From positions 1 to 6,108 of the forward strand of contig CAYOFK010000163.1 in NCBI GenBank assembly GCA_964403185.1: DNA of 6,108 nucleotides, in the 5' to 3' direction. Source of the stretch: CAYOFK01 sp964403185. Lineage in GTDB: Bacteria; Bacteroidota; Bacteroidia; Bacteroidales; VadinHA17. Each line of letters starts with the position of its first letter. The stretch's first letter is position 1. Both the position numbers and the translations under genes were made by a program. A model generated the notes under the pieces. It saw nothing but the letters and a program-made list of their open reading frames with translations, was not told the origin of the DNA and did no database searches. Positions 1-5,221 of this stretch are shown here, piece by piece.

Positions 1-92
1 CCTGTATTGTAACTTGCAGAAACAATGGATAAAATACTATTACGTTACCACCCATTTTTGGAATAACGCATTGATAAAATATGATGAAAAAT
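1..92. other. AT-rich left edge, no gene seen
   Basis: I find no convincing coding region here. The stretch contains one half of the 10-bp inverted repeat (44-53) that brackets the toxin-antitoxin module. It also has a 9-bp direct repeat, GATAAAATA, at 28-36 and 73-81, which could be chance in DNA this AT-rich. The left boundary of any acquired element may lie here or outside the window. Confidence 0.5.
44..53. repeat. Left half of 10-bp inverted repeat around the TA module
   Basis: GTTACCACCC at 44-53 is the exact reverse complement of GGGTGGTAAC at 682-691. Extending outward from the C/G end gives 12 matches in 13. The two copies enclose the whole toxin-antitoxin operon, and the right copy is the left foot of the attC-like repeat. 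A 10-bp match between two specific sites that flank a gene cassette is suggestive, but it is not proof of a mobile-element boundary. Confidence 0.45.
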
Positions 93-123
93 TTTGAGAT
101 TTGATGATTTGTACGTATATTTG
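93..123 (+). promoter_or_regulatory. Bacteroidota-type promoter of the toxin-antitoxin operon
   Basis: TTTG at 93-96 is followed after 19 bp by TATATTTG at 116-123. This matches the Bacteroidota promoter consensus TTTG-N19-21-TAnnTTTG exactly. It predicts a transcript start near 128-132 and a leader of about 30-35 nt before the ATG at 164. That rules against the longer reading frame beginning at 101, whose start codon would lie upstream of the -7 element. Confidence 0.6.
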
Positions 124-158
124 TACTAAATGTCGTACTAAATGTCGTACTAAATACA
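111..158 (+). repeat. Four 12-bp tandem units over the TA promoter, likely operator
   Basis: GTAC occurs at 111, 123, 135 and 147, exactly 12 bp apart. Units two and three are identical (GTACTAAATGTC). Unit four matches their first nine bases and unit one is divergent. The array overlaps the -7 element and the expected transcript start. YefM/YoeB operons are autoregulated by the antitoxin and the toxin-antitoxin complex at promoter-overlapping sites, and known YefM operators contain TGTACA-type cores. An operator role is therefore a reasonable inference, with one GTAC per helical turn and a bit. Confidence 0.55.
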
Positions 159-163
159 AAACG

Positions 164-415
164 ATGCTAACAACAACCATTTCTGATTTCCGAAAAGATA
201 TTAAGAAGTATCTGGATAGAGTAACTGAGAATTTTGAGACTTTGATAATTAATCGGGGTAAAGATACTGGAGTAGTTATAATTTCATTAGATGAGTATAA
301 CTCGTTATATGCAACTCATCATGAATTGTCATCAAAGACTAATGAAAAGAGACTGGATTCCGCGATTGATAAATTGAAAAAGGGCTCATCATTTCAAAAA
401 GACCTTATAGAATAA
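164..415 (+). CDS. yefM: Antitoxin, Phd/YefM family (YefM-like)
   Basis: This is an 83-residue antitoxin of a type II toxin-antitoxin pair. It would bind and neutralise the YoeB-like toxin encoded directly downstream and repress its own promoter. The N-terminal half carries the Phd/YefM DNA-binding fold: start MLTTTISDFRKDI, then LIINRG, then the family signature VVIISLDEYNSL at about residues 37-48. The acidic and lysine-rich C-terminal part ending KDLIE is the toxin-binding tail, and E. coli YefM (also 83 residues) ends in the very similar KDIIE. I chose the ATG at 164 because it gives the family length and lies downstream of the predicted promoter. The in-frame ATGs at 101/104 would add a Cys/Lys/Arg/Thr-rich extension made by translating the tandem repeat. 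The stop codon overlaps the toxin start by one base (TAATG), so translation is coupled. Confidence 0.93.
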   Translation: MLTTTISDFRKDIKKYLDRVTENFETLIINRGKDTGVVIISLDEYNSLYATHHELSSKTNEKRLDSAIDKLKKGSSFQKDLIE

Positions 416-672
416 TGAAATATATATTTGTGGATGAGTCATGGGAGGATTATATATATTGGCAAAAGACCAATAAAAAGATAATGACAAGGATAAATGA
501 TTTACTAAAAAATATTTCCCGGACTCCCTTTACTGGTATTGGAAAACCAGAACCACTAAAATATAAATACAAGGGGTTCTGGTCTCGAAGGATAGATGGA
601 GAACACCGACTAATTTATCAGGTTAAAGATGACGAAATATTAATTGCAAAATGCAGATTTCATTATGATTAA
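415..672 (+). CDS. yoeB: mRNA interferase toxin, YoeB/Txe family
   Basis: This is an 85-residue ribosome-dependent mRNA endonuclease of the RelE superfamily. YoeB-type toxins act in the cytoplasm by binding the ribosomal A site and cleaving translated mRNA, and the antitoxin holds them inactive. The whole length aligns with E. coli YoeB (84 residues): VDESWEDYIYW at 6-16, RTPFTGIGKPEPLK at 36-49, GFWSRRI at 54-60, EHRLIY at 63-68 and CRFHY at 80-84. The residues known to be catalytic in E. coli, Glu46, Arg65, His83 and Tyr84, are present at the same numbers, so the toxin looks intact. One extra residue, Asp85, follows the usual terminal tyrosine. The gene overlaps the antitoxin stop by one base. 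Base composition is AT-rich (18 G/C in 60 at 421-480) compared with fucI (34 in 60 at 1081-1140), which fits acquisition with the antitoxin gene as a module. Confidence 0.96.
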   Translation: MKYIFVDESWEDYIYWQKTNKKIMTRINDLLKNISRTPFTGIGKPEPLKYKYKGFWSRRIDGEHRLIYQVKDDEILIAKCRFHYD

Positions 673-681
673 AATTTAAAC

Positions 682-691
682 GGGTGGTAAC
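682..691. repeat. Right half of 10-bp inverted repeat around the TA module
   Basis: GGGTGGTAAC is the exact reverse complement of the copy at 44-53. It lies just after the toxin gene and merges into the left foot of the attC-like hairpin, so the two signals may be parts of one recombination site pair. Confidence 0.45.
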
Positions 692-813
692 AAGCTATAT
701 AGCAAAAAGCGGTGAAGTGCTGTTTCGAAGTATTCTTAATCCGTTTCAACCTTTCTCGGTTTGATAAGAAATCACTCCTAATCCGCTTCAAGCCATATTG
801 CAAAACGTTGTGC
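682..813. repeat. Long imperfect hairpin repeat, integron attC-like
   Basis: This 132-bp structured element lies 9 bp after the toxin stop. It is bounded by GGTAACAAG (686-694) and CGTTGTGC (806-813), which place AAC opposite GTT as in attC outer boxes. Arms 697-712 and 783-798 are complementary at 12 of 16 positions. A nested hairpin lies inside: TTCTTA (733-738) pairs with TAAGAA (765-770), and TCAACC can pair with GGTTTGA across TTTCTC. Two near-direct repeats also occur, 735-749 and 777-791, with 13 of 15 identical. The size and layout (structured repeat just after a promoter-associated small cassette gene) resemble integron attC sites. However, the right box GTTGTGC departs from GTTRRRY at one position and the left box fits RYYYAAC poorly. 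It could instead be a Bacteroidota interspersed repeat. Confidence 0.45.
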
Positions 814-862
814 TTCATGCAGGAATACAATAAATAAATAATACTTGTAATTGTTTTTCATA

Positions 863-895
863 ACAACAAGTTTTTATTCTGATGATACTTGTTGT
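863..895. promoter_or_regulatory. 9-bp inverted repeat, candidate operator
   Basis: ACAACAAGT (863-871) and ACTTGTTGT (887-895) are perfect reverse complements separated by 15 bp. No T-run follows on either strand, so a terminator reading is weak. The position, about 110-140 bp before fucI, fits an operator or an upstream element for the fuc genes. Confidence 0.4.
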
Positions 896-928
896 CTAAA
901 TTCAGGGGCTAATTTATGCTGAAACGAT

Positions 929-962
929 TTTGCGTAAGCAAATGGATATTTTATTATTTTCG
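929..962 (+). promoter_or_regulatory. Weak candidate promoter of fucI
   Basis: TTTG (929-932) and TATTTTCG (955-962) resemble the Bacteroidota -33 and -7 elements. The -7 box has one mismatch and the 22-bp spacer is slightly long. It would start transcription about 30 bp before the ATG at 1002. No better candidate was found by eye. Confidence 0.25.
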
Positions 963-1001
963 TGGTGCACTATTTTGTTTAAATAATTTTATAACAATCG
1001 C

Positions 1002-2816
1002 ATGATATCCCTAGATACTTTTAAGAAAAATGACCCTGTTATCCGGCTCCGGGGTGTACTTCCAAAAGTCGGGATCCGTCCTGTTATTGACGGCCGGCGT
1101 GAAGGTGTGAGGGAATCCCTCGAGGACCAGACCATGAACATGGCCCGTGCAGCTGCCAAACTGATCACCGATTCGCTGCGCCATCCCAATGGTGCAGCGG
1201 TTGAGTGTGTGATTGCAGACACCAACATTGGAGGGGTTGCCGAAGCAGCTGATTGTGCTGAAAAATTTAACCGTGAGGGGGTGGGTGTATCGCTTACTGT
1301 TACGCCCTGCTGGTGTTATGGTACTGAAGTGATGGATGTGGATCTGCTGATCCCGAAAGCAGTGTGGGGATTTAACGGAACCGAACGGCCCGGAGCGGTC
1401 TATCTTGCTGCAGCCCTGGCAGGATATAATCAGAAGGGCTTGCCCGCTTTTGGAATCTATGGCAGGGATGTTCAGGATGCAGATGACCAGAGTGTTCCTG
1501 CAGACGTGCGGCAGAAGATCCTTGATTTTGTGAGGGCCGGACTGGCCGTTGCAGAAATGAAAGGGAAATCCTATCTTGGTTTGGGCGGGGTTTCCATGGG
1601 TATTGCAGGTTCCATCGTTGACCAGGAATTCCTGCTGAATCACCTGGGGATGCGTACTGAAATGGTGGATATGACCGAATTTGTAAGACGCATTGAAAAA
1701 AACATCTTTGATCCGGAAGAATTTAAAAGGGCAATGACCTGGGTGAAGGCATATGCCAAAGAAGGGGAGGATGTGAATCATCCTGAAAAACAAAGCGACA
1801 GGCAGAGGAAAGATTATGAATGGGAGACGGTTGTTAAAATGACCCTGATCGCACGGGATCTGATGATTGGAAATCCTGCCCTTGCAAAACTTGGCTACAT
1901 TGAGGAATCCCTGGGACACAATGCCATCGCCTCAGGATTCCAGGGACAACGTCAGTGGACCGATCATTTTCCAAATGGTGATTTTCTTGAAGCCATCCTG
2001 AACTCCTCTTTCGACTGGAATGGGATACGGGAGGCCTTTGTGGTGGCAACTGAGAACGACTTTCTGAATGGGATATCAATGTTGTTTGGACACCTGCTTA
2101 CCGGCCGCGCACAGATATTCTCGGATGTCAGAACTTTCTGGAGTGCCGGGGCAGTAAAACGGGTTTCAGGAAAATCATTGACCGGAAAAGCCGGGAATGG
2201 GATCATACATCTGATCAATTCGGGCAGTACTACCCTTGATGCTACCGGCCAGATGAAAGAAAATGGGAAACCGGTTATGAAACCCTTCTGGGAGGTGACT
2301 GGTGAAGATGCGCAAAAATGCCTGGAAGCCACCCGTTGGTGCCCGGCTGAACTTGAATATTTCCGGGGCGGGGGCTTTTCATCACAATTCCTTACCACCG
2401 GAGAAATGCCGGTTACCATGAGCCGGTTGAATATAGTGAAAGGACTCGGACCGGTAATGCAAATTGCAGAAGGCTTTACTGTGAACCTGGATCCTGAAGT
2501 AAATGCCATTCTCGATAAGCGCACCAGCCCGACATGGCCCACTACCTGGTTTGCACCCATTATTAACGGTGAGGGAGCCTTTCGTGATGTGTATACCGTT
2601 ATGGCTAACTGGGGAGCCAACCATGGAGCCATCAGCTATGGCCATATTGGCCACCAACTGATCACCCTGGCTTCCATGCTCCGGATCCCTGTGAATATGC
2701 ATAATGTTTCTGCGGACAGGATATTCCGGCCTTCAGCCTGGGCAATGTTTGGCACCCGGAATCCTGAAGACGCCGATTTCAGGGCCTGTAAGAATTACGG
2801 TCCCCTGTATGGCTGA
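1002..2816 (+). CDS. fucI: L-fucose isomerase
   Basis: This is a 604-residue cytoplasmic, Mn2+-dependent ketol isomerase (EC 5.3.1.25). It converts L-fucose to L-fuculose, and the family also accepts D-arabinose. It aligns along its whole length with E. coli FucI (591 residues). Shared blocks include GIRPVIDGRR (24-33), ESLEDQTMNMA (38-48), TPCWCYG (101-107), WGFNGTERPGAVYLAAALA (122-140), GGVSMGIAGSIVDQ (195-208), FQGQRQWTD (313-321) and LNSSFDWNG (333-341). The metal and catalytic residues known in E. coli (Glu337, Asp361, His528) correspond to Glu351 in ATEND, Asp375 in SDVRT and His541 in GANHG, so the enzyme should be active. The 13-residue excess lies mostly at the N-terminus before PKVGIRP. 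The next in-frame Met is residue 45, inside the conserved fold, so the ATG at 1002 is the only sensible ATG. The gene is the first of a probable two-gene operon with fucK. Confidence 0.97.
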   Translation: MISLDTFKKNDPVIRLRGVLPKVGIRPVIDGRREGVRESLEDQTMNMARAAAKLITDSLRHPNGAAVECVIADTNIGGVAEAADCAEKFNREGVGVSLTVTPCWCYGTEVMDVDLLIPKAVWGFNGTERPGAVYLAAALAGYNQKGLPAFGIYGRDVQDADDQSVPADVRQKILDFVRAGLAVAEMKGKSYLGLGGVSMGIAGSIVDQEFLLNHLGMRTEMVDMTEFVRRIEKNIFDPEEFKRAMTWVKAYAKEGEDVNHPEKQSDRQRKDYEWETVVKMTLIARDLMIGNPALAKLGYIEESLGHNAIASGFQGQRQWTDHFPNGDFLEAILNSSFDWNGIREAFVVATENDFLNGISMLFGHLLTGRAQIFSDVRTFWSAGAVKRVSGKSLTGKAGNGIIHLINSGSTTLDATGQMKENGKPVMKPFWEVTGEDAQKCLEATRWCPAELEYFRGGGFSSQFLTTGEMPVTMSRLNIVKGLGPVMQIAEGFTVNLDPEVNAILDKRTSPTWPTTWFAPIINGEGAFRDVYTVMANWGANHGAISYGHIGHQLITLASMLRIPVNMHNVSADRIFRPSAWAMFGTRNPEDADFRACKNYGPLYG

Positions 2817-2840
2817 ATTTCGTTATAAAAGATCAACTGC

Positions 2841-4307
2841 ATGGACCAGGAAGTTGTAATCGTTCTGGATTGTGGCGCTACAAATGTGCGGACCATTGCC
2901 ATCGGCATGGAAGGACAAATCCTTGCCCGGGCATCAGTCCCGAATAACACCAAACCAGACCCCGAATATAAAGACTGCCTGATTTGGGACGTATCAGAGA
3001 TATGGAATAAATTCATTGAAACCACCCGGAAAGTTATTAAGGAACTGGAGCACTGTAAGATTGCAGCAATTACGGTTACTACCTTTGGAGTGGACGGGGC
3101 ACTCTTTGATGCACAGGGAAATATGTTGTATCCGGTGATTTCCTGGCAATGTACCAGAACAGAACCTGTGATGAACAGCATAGACAAATACCTTCCCCTT
3201 GATAAACTGTTTGCAATAAACGGGATCCAGCCTTATGCTTTTAACACGATCAACAAACTGATCTGGTTTAAGGAAAACAAACCAGGCCTTATAGATCAGG
3301 CAACGGCCTTTTTGTTCCTTCCTTCCATATTTATATATTATTTGTCAGGGAGCATGGTCACCGATACAACCATGGCCGGCACCTCCATGTTGACAGACCT
3401 TCATGACCGGACCTTCTCAGAAGAAATTCTTAATGCCATTGGATTGGATGAGAACCTGTTTCCTGACCTGATTGAACCTGGAATTGCTGTTGGTTCAGTA
3501 ATGAGTTCAGCTTCAATGGACCTTGGTATACCGGAAGGGACCCCGGTAATTGCAGCCGGCCATGATACGCAGTTTGCGCTGTTCGGATCAGGAGCCGATG
3601 AAAATGTTCCGGTTTTAAGCTCCGGTACATGGGAAATACTGATGGCCAGGACAACCAATGTGCCATCCAGTCAGGAATTGCTCACAGCCGGTCTCACCAC
3701 CGAGTTTGATGCCTTGCCTGGCCTGTATAATCCTGGCATACAGTGGATCGCTTCCGGAGCCCTGGAGTGGATCGCAGACATGTTTTATCCGGAAGAAAAA
3801 AAACAGGGCAGGCATTATGAAGTCATGATTGAAGAAGCAAGACACATGGCCCCGGGGAGTAACGGCATGTTTGTAAACCCTGATTTTCTTAAGGTGTCGG
3901 AAGGCATGAATAAGGGATTGATCTCAGGCTTGCATATGAATACAAAACGAAATGCTGTATACAGGGCCACACTTGAATCCCTGGCCTTTAAAGTGAAAAA
4001 AAGCCTCAGGCTCCTGGAAATTTCCTGCGGTTTTAAAGCTGAAAAGTTATTTTGCGTGGGAGGGGGATCCAAAAACTCGTTGTGGAATCAGATCCGGTCA
4101 GATGTTTTAAACCTTCCCGTGAAGGTCATTGAGCAGAAAGAAACCACCGTTCTTGGCGCTGCATTGTTTGCATTTGCAGGGGCAGGATGTTATGAGTCTC
4201 CCCTGGAAGCCAGGACCCATATTCGATACGGGGGGGACGTATTCCTGCCCGGAGAAGAAGCCGGGTTTTATCAGCTACTGGAGGAATCCTACGCACAGAT
4301 CCTTTAG
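2841..4307 (+). CDS. fucK: L-fuculokinase (FGGY family)
   Basis: This 488-residue ATP-dependent sugar kinase (EC 2.7.1.51) phosphorylates L-fuculose to L-fuculose-1-phosphate in the cytoplasm, using the product of FucI. The N-terminal FGGY domain begins with the phosphate-binding LDCGATNVR (9-17) and includes TTFGVDGALFD (80-90). The motif AAGHDTQFALFG (238-249) supplies the catalytic base Asp242. The C-terminal domain carries SSGTWEILM (260-268) and the adenosine-binding VGGGSKNSLWNQI (406-418). The resemblance to E. coli FucK is detailed (for example NPGIQWIASGALEW at 297-310), which favours fuculokinase over rhamnulokinase or xylulokinase. The gene starts 24 bp after fucI with only a weak AAAAG upstream. 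Its stop codon overlaps the stop of the minus-strand regulator gene by four bases, so the fuc transcript ends inside, or runs antisense to, that gene. No aldolase or transporter gene follows. Confidence 0.96.
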   Translation: MDQEVVIVLDCGATNVRTIAIGMEGQILARASVPNNTKPDPEYKDCLIWDVSEIWNKFIETTRKVIKELEHCKIAAITVTTFGVDGALFDAQGNMLYPVISWQCTRTEPVMNSIDKYLPLDKLFAINGIQPYAFNTINKLIWFKENKPGLIDQATAFLFLPSIFIYYLSGSMVTDTTMAGTSMLTDLHDRTFSEEILNAIGLDENLFPDLIEPGIAVGSVMSSASMDLGIPEGTPVIAAGHDTQFALFGSGADENVPVLSSGTWEILMARTTNVPSSQELLTAGLTTEFDALPGLYNPGIQWIASGALEWIADMFYPEEKKQGRHYEVMIEEARHMAPGSNGMFVNPDFLKVSEGMNKGLISGLHMNTKRNAVYRATLESLAFKVKKSLRLLEISCGFKAEKLFCVGGGSKNSLWNQIRSDVLNLPVKVIEQKETTVLGAALFAFAGAGCYESPLEARTHIRYGGDVFLPGEEAGFYQLLEESYAQIL

Positions 4308-5020
4308 AAAATACCGTACAGATCGTGCTCGCCGGTATTGCAGTACAGGCTTGAATATAAGTGGAACCGGTATCTGTTGGTGTGGATCTTTCGCTCCAGA
4401 TGCAGAATGGGATCGCTCTCCCTGACCTCAAGGTACTGCCGGATCTTACCGGTGGCAGGTATGGCTTTTAAACGTTGTTCCCCACCGGTGATTTCAATAT
4501 TGTAGGCCCTTCTTAATGTATCAAACAAAGACCGGTCCTCAAAGGTCCTTGATGTAAATCTGGGGAGGTTTATGTTGGGAATGTAGGTGATGTCAAAGAA
4601 CAGGGGTTTTTTGTCAACCAACCTGAGCCGTTCCATATATATCATGCCGCTTTCCTTTTCGGTATCAGACAATGGAAACATGAAATCACCCGGCCAGTTG
4701 CGAATGCCGGCCATTTGAATGATCCGGGTACGCAGGTTCACTCCTTCAAGGGCTGTGGTGGTACCTGCCACAGATAATATTCCAATTCCCTTTGGATGTT
4801 TGTAAACAATGCTCCCCTTTCCCTTTCTTTTAATTATAAAACCATCCTTTACAAGATTTGAAAGGGCATGACGGACGGTTGGCCTGACCATATTGTAGGT
4901 CCGGCATAATTCATTTTCGGACGGCAAAATGTCACCGGATGCGTACACACCTTCATTTATATGCTTTCTAAGGATCTCATATAGTTGCCTGTACTGGGGA
5001 AGGCTTCTATCTTCACTCAT
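4304..5020 (-). CDS. GntR family (HutC subfamily) transcriptional regulator with UTRA domain
   Basis: This 238-residue DNA-binding regulator is probably a sugar- or sugar-phosphate-responsive repressor. Residues about 8-73 form the GntR winged helix-turn-helix: YRQLYEILRKHI (10-21), then the signature LPSENELCRTYNMVRPTVRH (32-51), the recognition-helix tail HALSNLVKDGFI and the wing KRKGKGSIVY (64-73). Residues about 80-235 fit the UTRA effector domain, with MERLRLVDKKPLFFDITYIP (129-148), LHLER and the usual closing SSLYCNTGEHDLYGIF. Lying convergent to fucIK, it is a good candidate for the fucose regulator. In Bacteroides thetaiotaomicron the fucose repressor FucR is encoded beside fucI. 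It is also divergent from the E2 gene, with a shared 12-bp repeat before each, so it may control itself and that operon. The effector cannot be read from the sequence, so I give no gene symbol. Confidence 0.9.
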   Translation of the reverse strand: MSEDRSLPQYRQLYEILRKHINEGVYASGDILPSENELCRTYNMVRPTVRHALSNLVKDGFIIKRKGKGSIVYKHPKGIGILSVAGTTTALEGVNLRTRIIQMAGIRNWPGDFMFPLSDTEKESGMIYMERLRLVDKKPLFFDITYIPNINLPRFTSRTFEDRSLFDTLRRAYNIEITGGEQRLKAIPATGKIRQYLEVRESDPILHLERKIHTNRYRFHLYSSLYCNTGEHDLYGIF

Positions 5021-5047
5021 GTCTGTATGGTTTTTTTAAAATATGTG

Positions 5048-5055
5048 CAAATATC
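5048..5055 (-). promoter_or_regulatory. Candidate -7 element of the GntR gene
   Basis: Read on the minus strand the sequence is GATATTTG, one mismatch from TAnnTTTG. It lies 28-35 bp before the ATG. No TTTG is seen at the expected -33 distance. The operator candidate at 5073-5086 covers that position. Confidence 0.25.
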
Positions 5056-5072
5056 GTATTATTATTTTATTA

Positions 5073-5086
5073 CCTGTTATTACAGG
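5073..5086. promoter_or_regulatory. Operator candidate 1, CCTGTTATTACAGG
   Basis: CCTGT and ACAGG form a 5-bp inverted repeat around TATT, the usual geometry of GntR-family operators. It lies about 53 bp upstream of the regulator's own start codon. The 12-bp core TGTTATTACAGG (5075-5086) recurs exactly at 5171-5182. Confidence 0.5.
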
Positions 5087-5170
5087 ATAAATAATTATAA
5101 ACTTATACATGATTTAAATAATTGATATAAAAGTATATAAAAAAATTGAAAAGAGATTGTTTAATGATAA

Positions 5171-5182
5171 TGTTATTACAGG
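5171..5182. promoter_or_regulatory. Operator candidate 2, TGTTATTACAGG
   Basis: This is an exact 12-bp copy of the core of operator candidate 1, offset by 96 bp in the same orientation. Its left arm is less symmetric (AATGT), while the right arm extends to ACAGGT. It sits just upstream of the E2 -7 element, where a bound repressor would block RNA polymerase. Confidence 0.5.
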
Positions 5183-5190
5183 TATTAAGC

Positions 5191-5198
5191 TAAATTTG
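5191..5198 (+). promoter_or_regulatory. -7 promoter element of the E2 gene
   Basis: TAAATTTG matches the Bacteroidota -7 consensus TAnnTTTG exactly and would give a leader of about 18 nt before the ATG at 5222. No TTTG is seen 19-21 bp upstream, so the -33 element is weak or replaced by activator or repressor contacts. There is no Shine-Dalgarno sequence. Confidence 0.45.
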
Positions 5199-5221
5199 TA
5201 TAAATTATAATTGCTGCAATA

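Larger units (their letters stand above)
814..1001 (+). promoter_or_regulatory. Regulatory region upstream of fucI
   Basis: No gene is seen in this AT-rich stretch before fucI. It contains three ACTTGT half-sites: 843-848 forward, 866-871 reverse and 887-892 forward. The latter two lie within a perfect 9-bp inverted repeat. The first, in the context ATACTTGTAAT, resembles one strand of the CCTGTAATAACAGG-type sites found next to the GntR gene. The region therefore plausibly holds the fuc operator and promoter. There is no purine-rich ribosome binding site before the fucI ATG, which is usual in Bacteroidota. Confidence 0.45.
5021..5221. promoter_or_regulatory. Divergent promoter region between the GntR gene and the E2 gene
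   Basis: This 201-bp, strongly AT-rich spacer separates two divergent genes. It holds two copies of a GntR-type operator candidate, an exact -7 element for the E2 gene and a near-match -7 element for the regulator. No small gene or RNA gene is apparent. Confidence 0.6.

Noticed and set aside
28..81. 9-bp direct repeat GATAAAATA as an insertion-site duplication
   Set aside because: Both copies lie on the same side of the toxin-antitoxin module, and such a match is easy to obtain by chance in AT-rich sequence.
101..163. Longer antitoxin start giving 104 residues with a Cys/Lys/Arg repeat extension
   Set aside because: The extension translates the promoter-overlapping tandem repeat, the start codon lies upstream of the predicted -7 element, and the shorter 83-residue form matches the family length and N-terminus.
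682..813. CRISPR repeat
   Set aside because: There are only two imperfect 15-bp direct repeats and no regular spacer series; the structure is a nested hairpin instead.
863..895. Rho-independent terminator for the toxin operon
   Set aside because: The stem is AT-rich with a 15-base loop and no T-run follows on either strand, so an operator or structural repeat fits better.
1011..1919. 302-codon open frame on the minus strand
   Set aside because: It is entirely antisense to the highly conserved fucI gene, shows no recognisable domain, and is best explained by fucI codon use. The other minus-strand frames inside fucI and fucK were rejected for the same reason.
1964..2632. 222-codon open frame on the minus strand
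   Set aside because: It lies inside fucI, antisense to its active-site half, and has no domain or start signal of its own.
4129..4425. 98-codon plus-strand frame spanning the fucK/regulator junction
   Set aside because: It overlaps two well-supported genes in other frames and has no recognisable family features.
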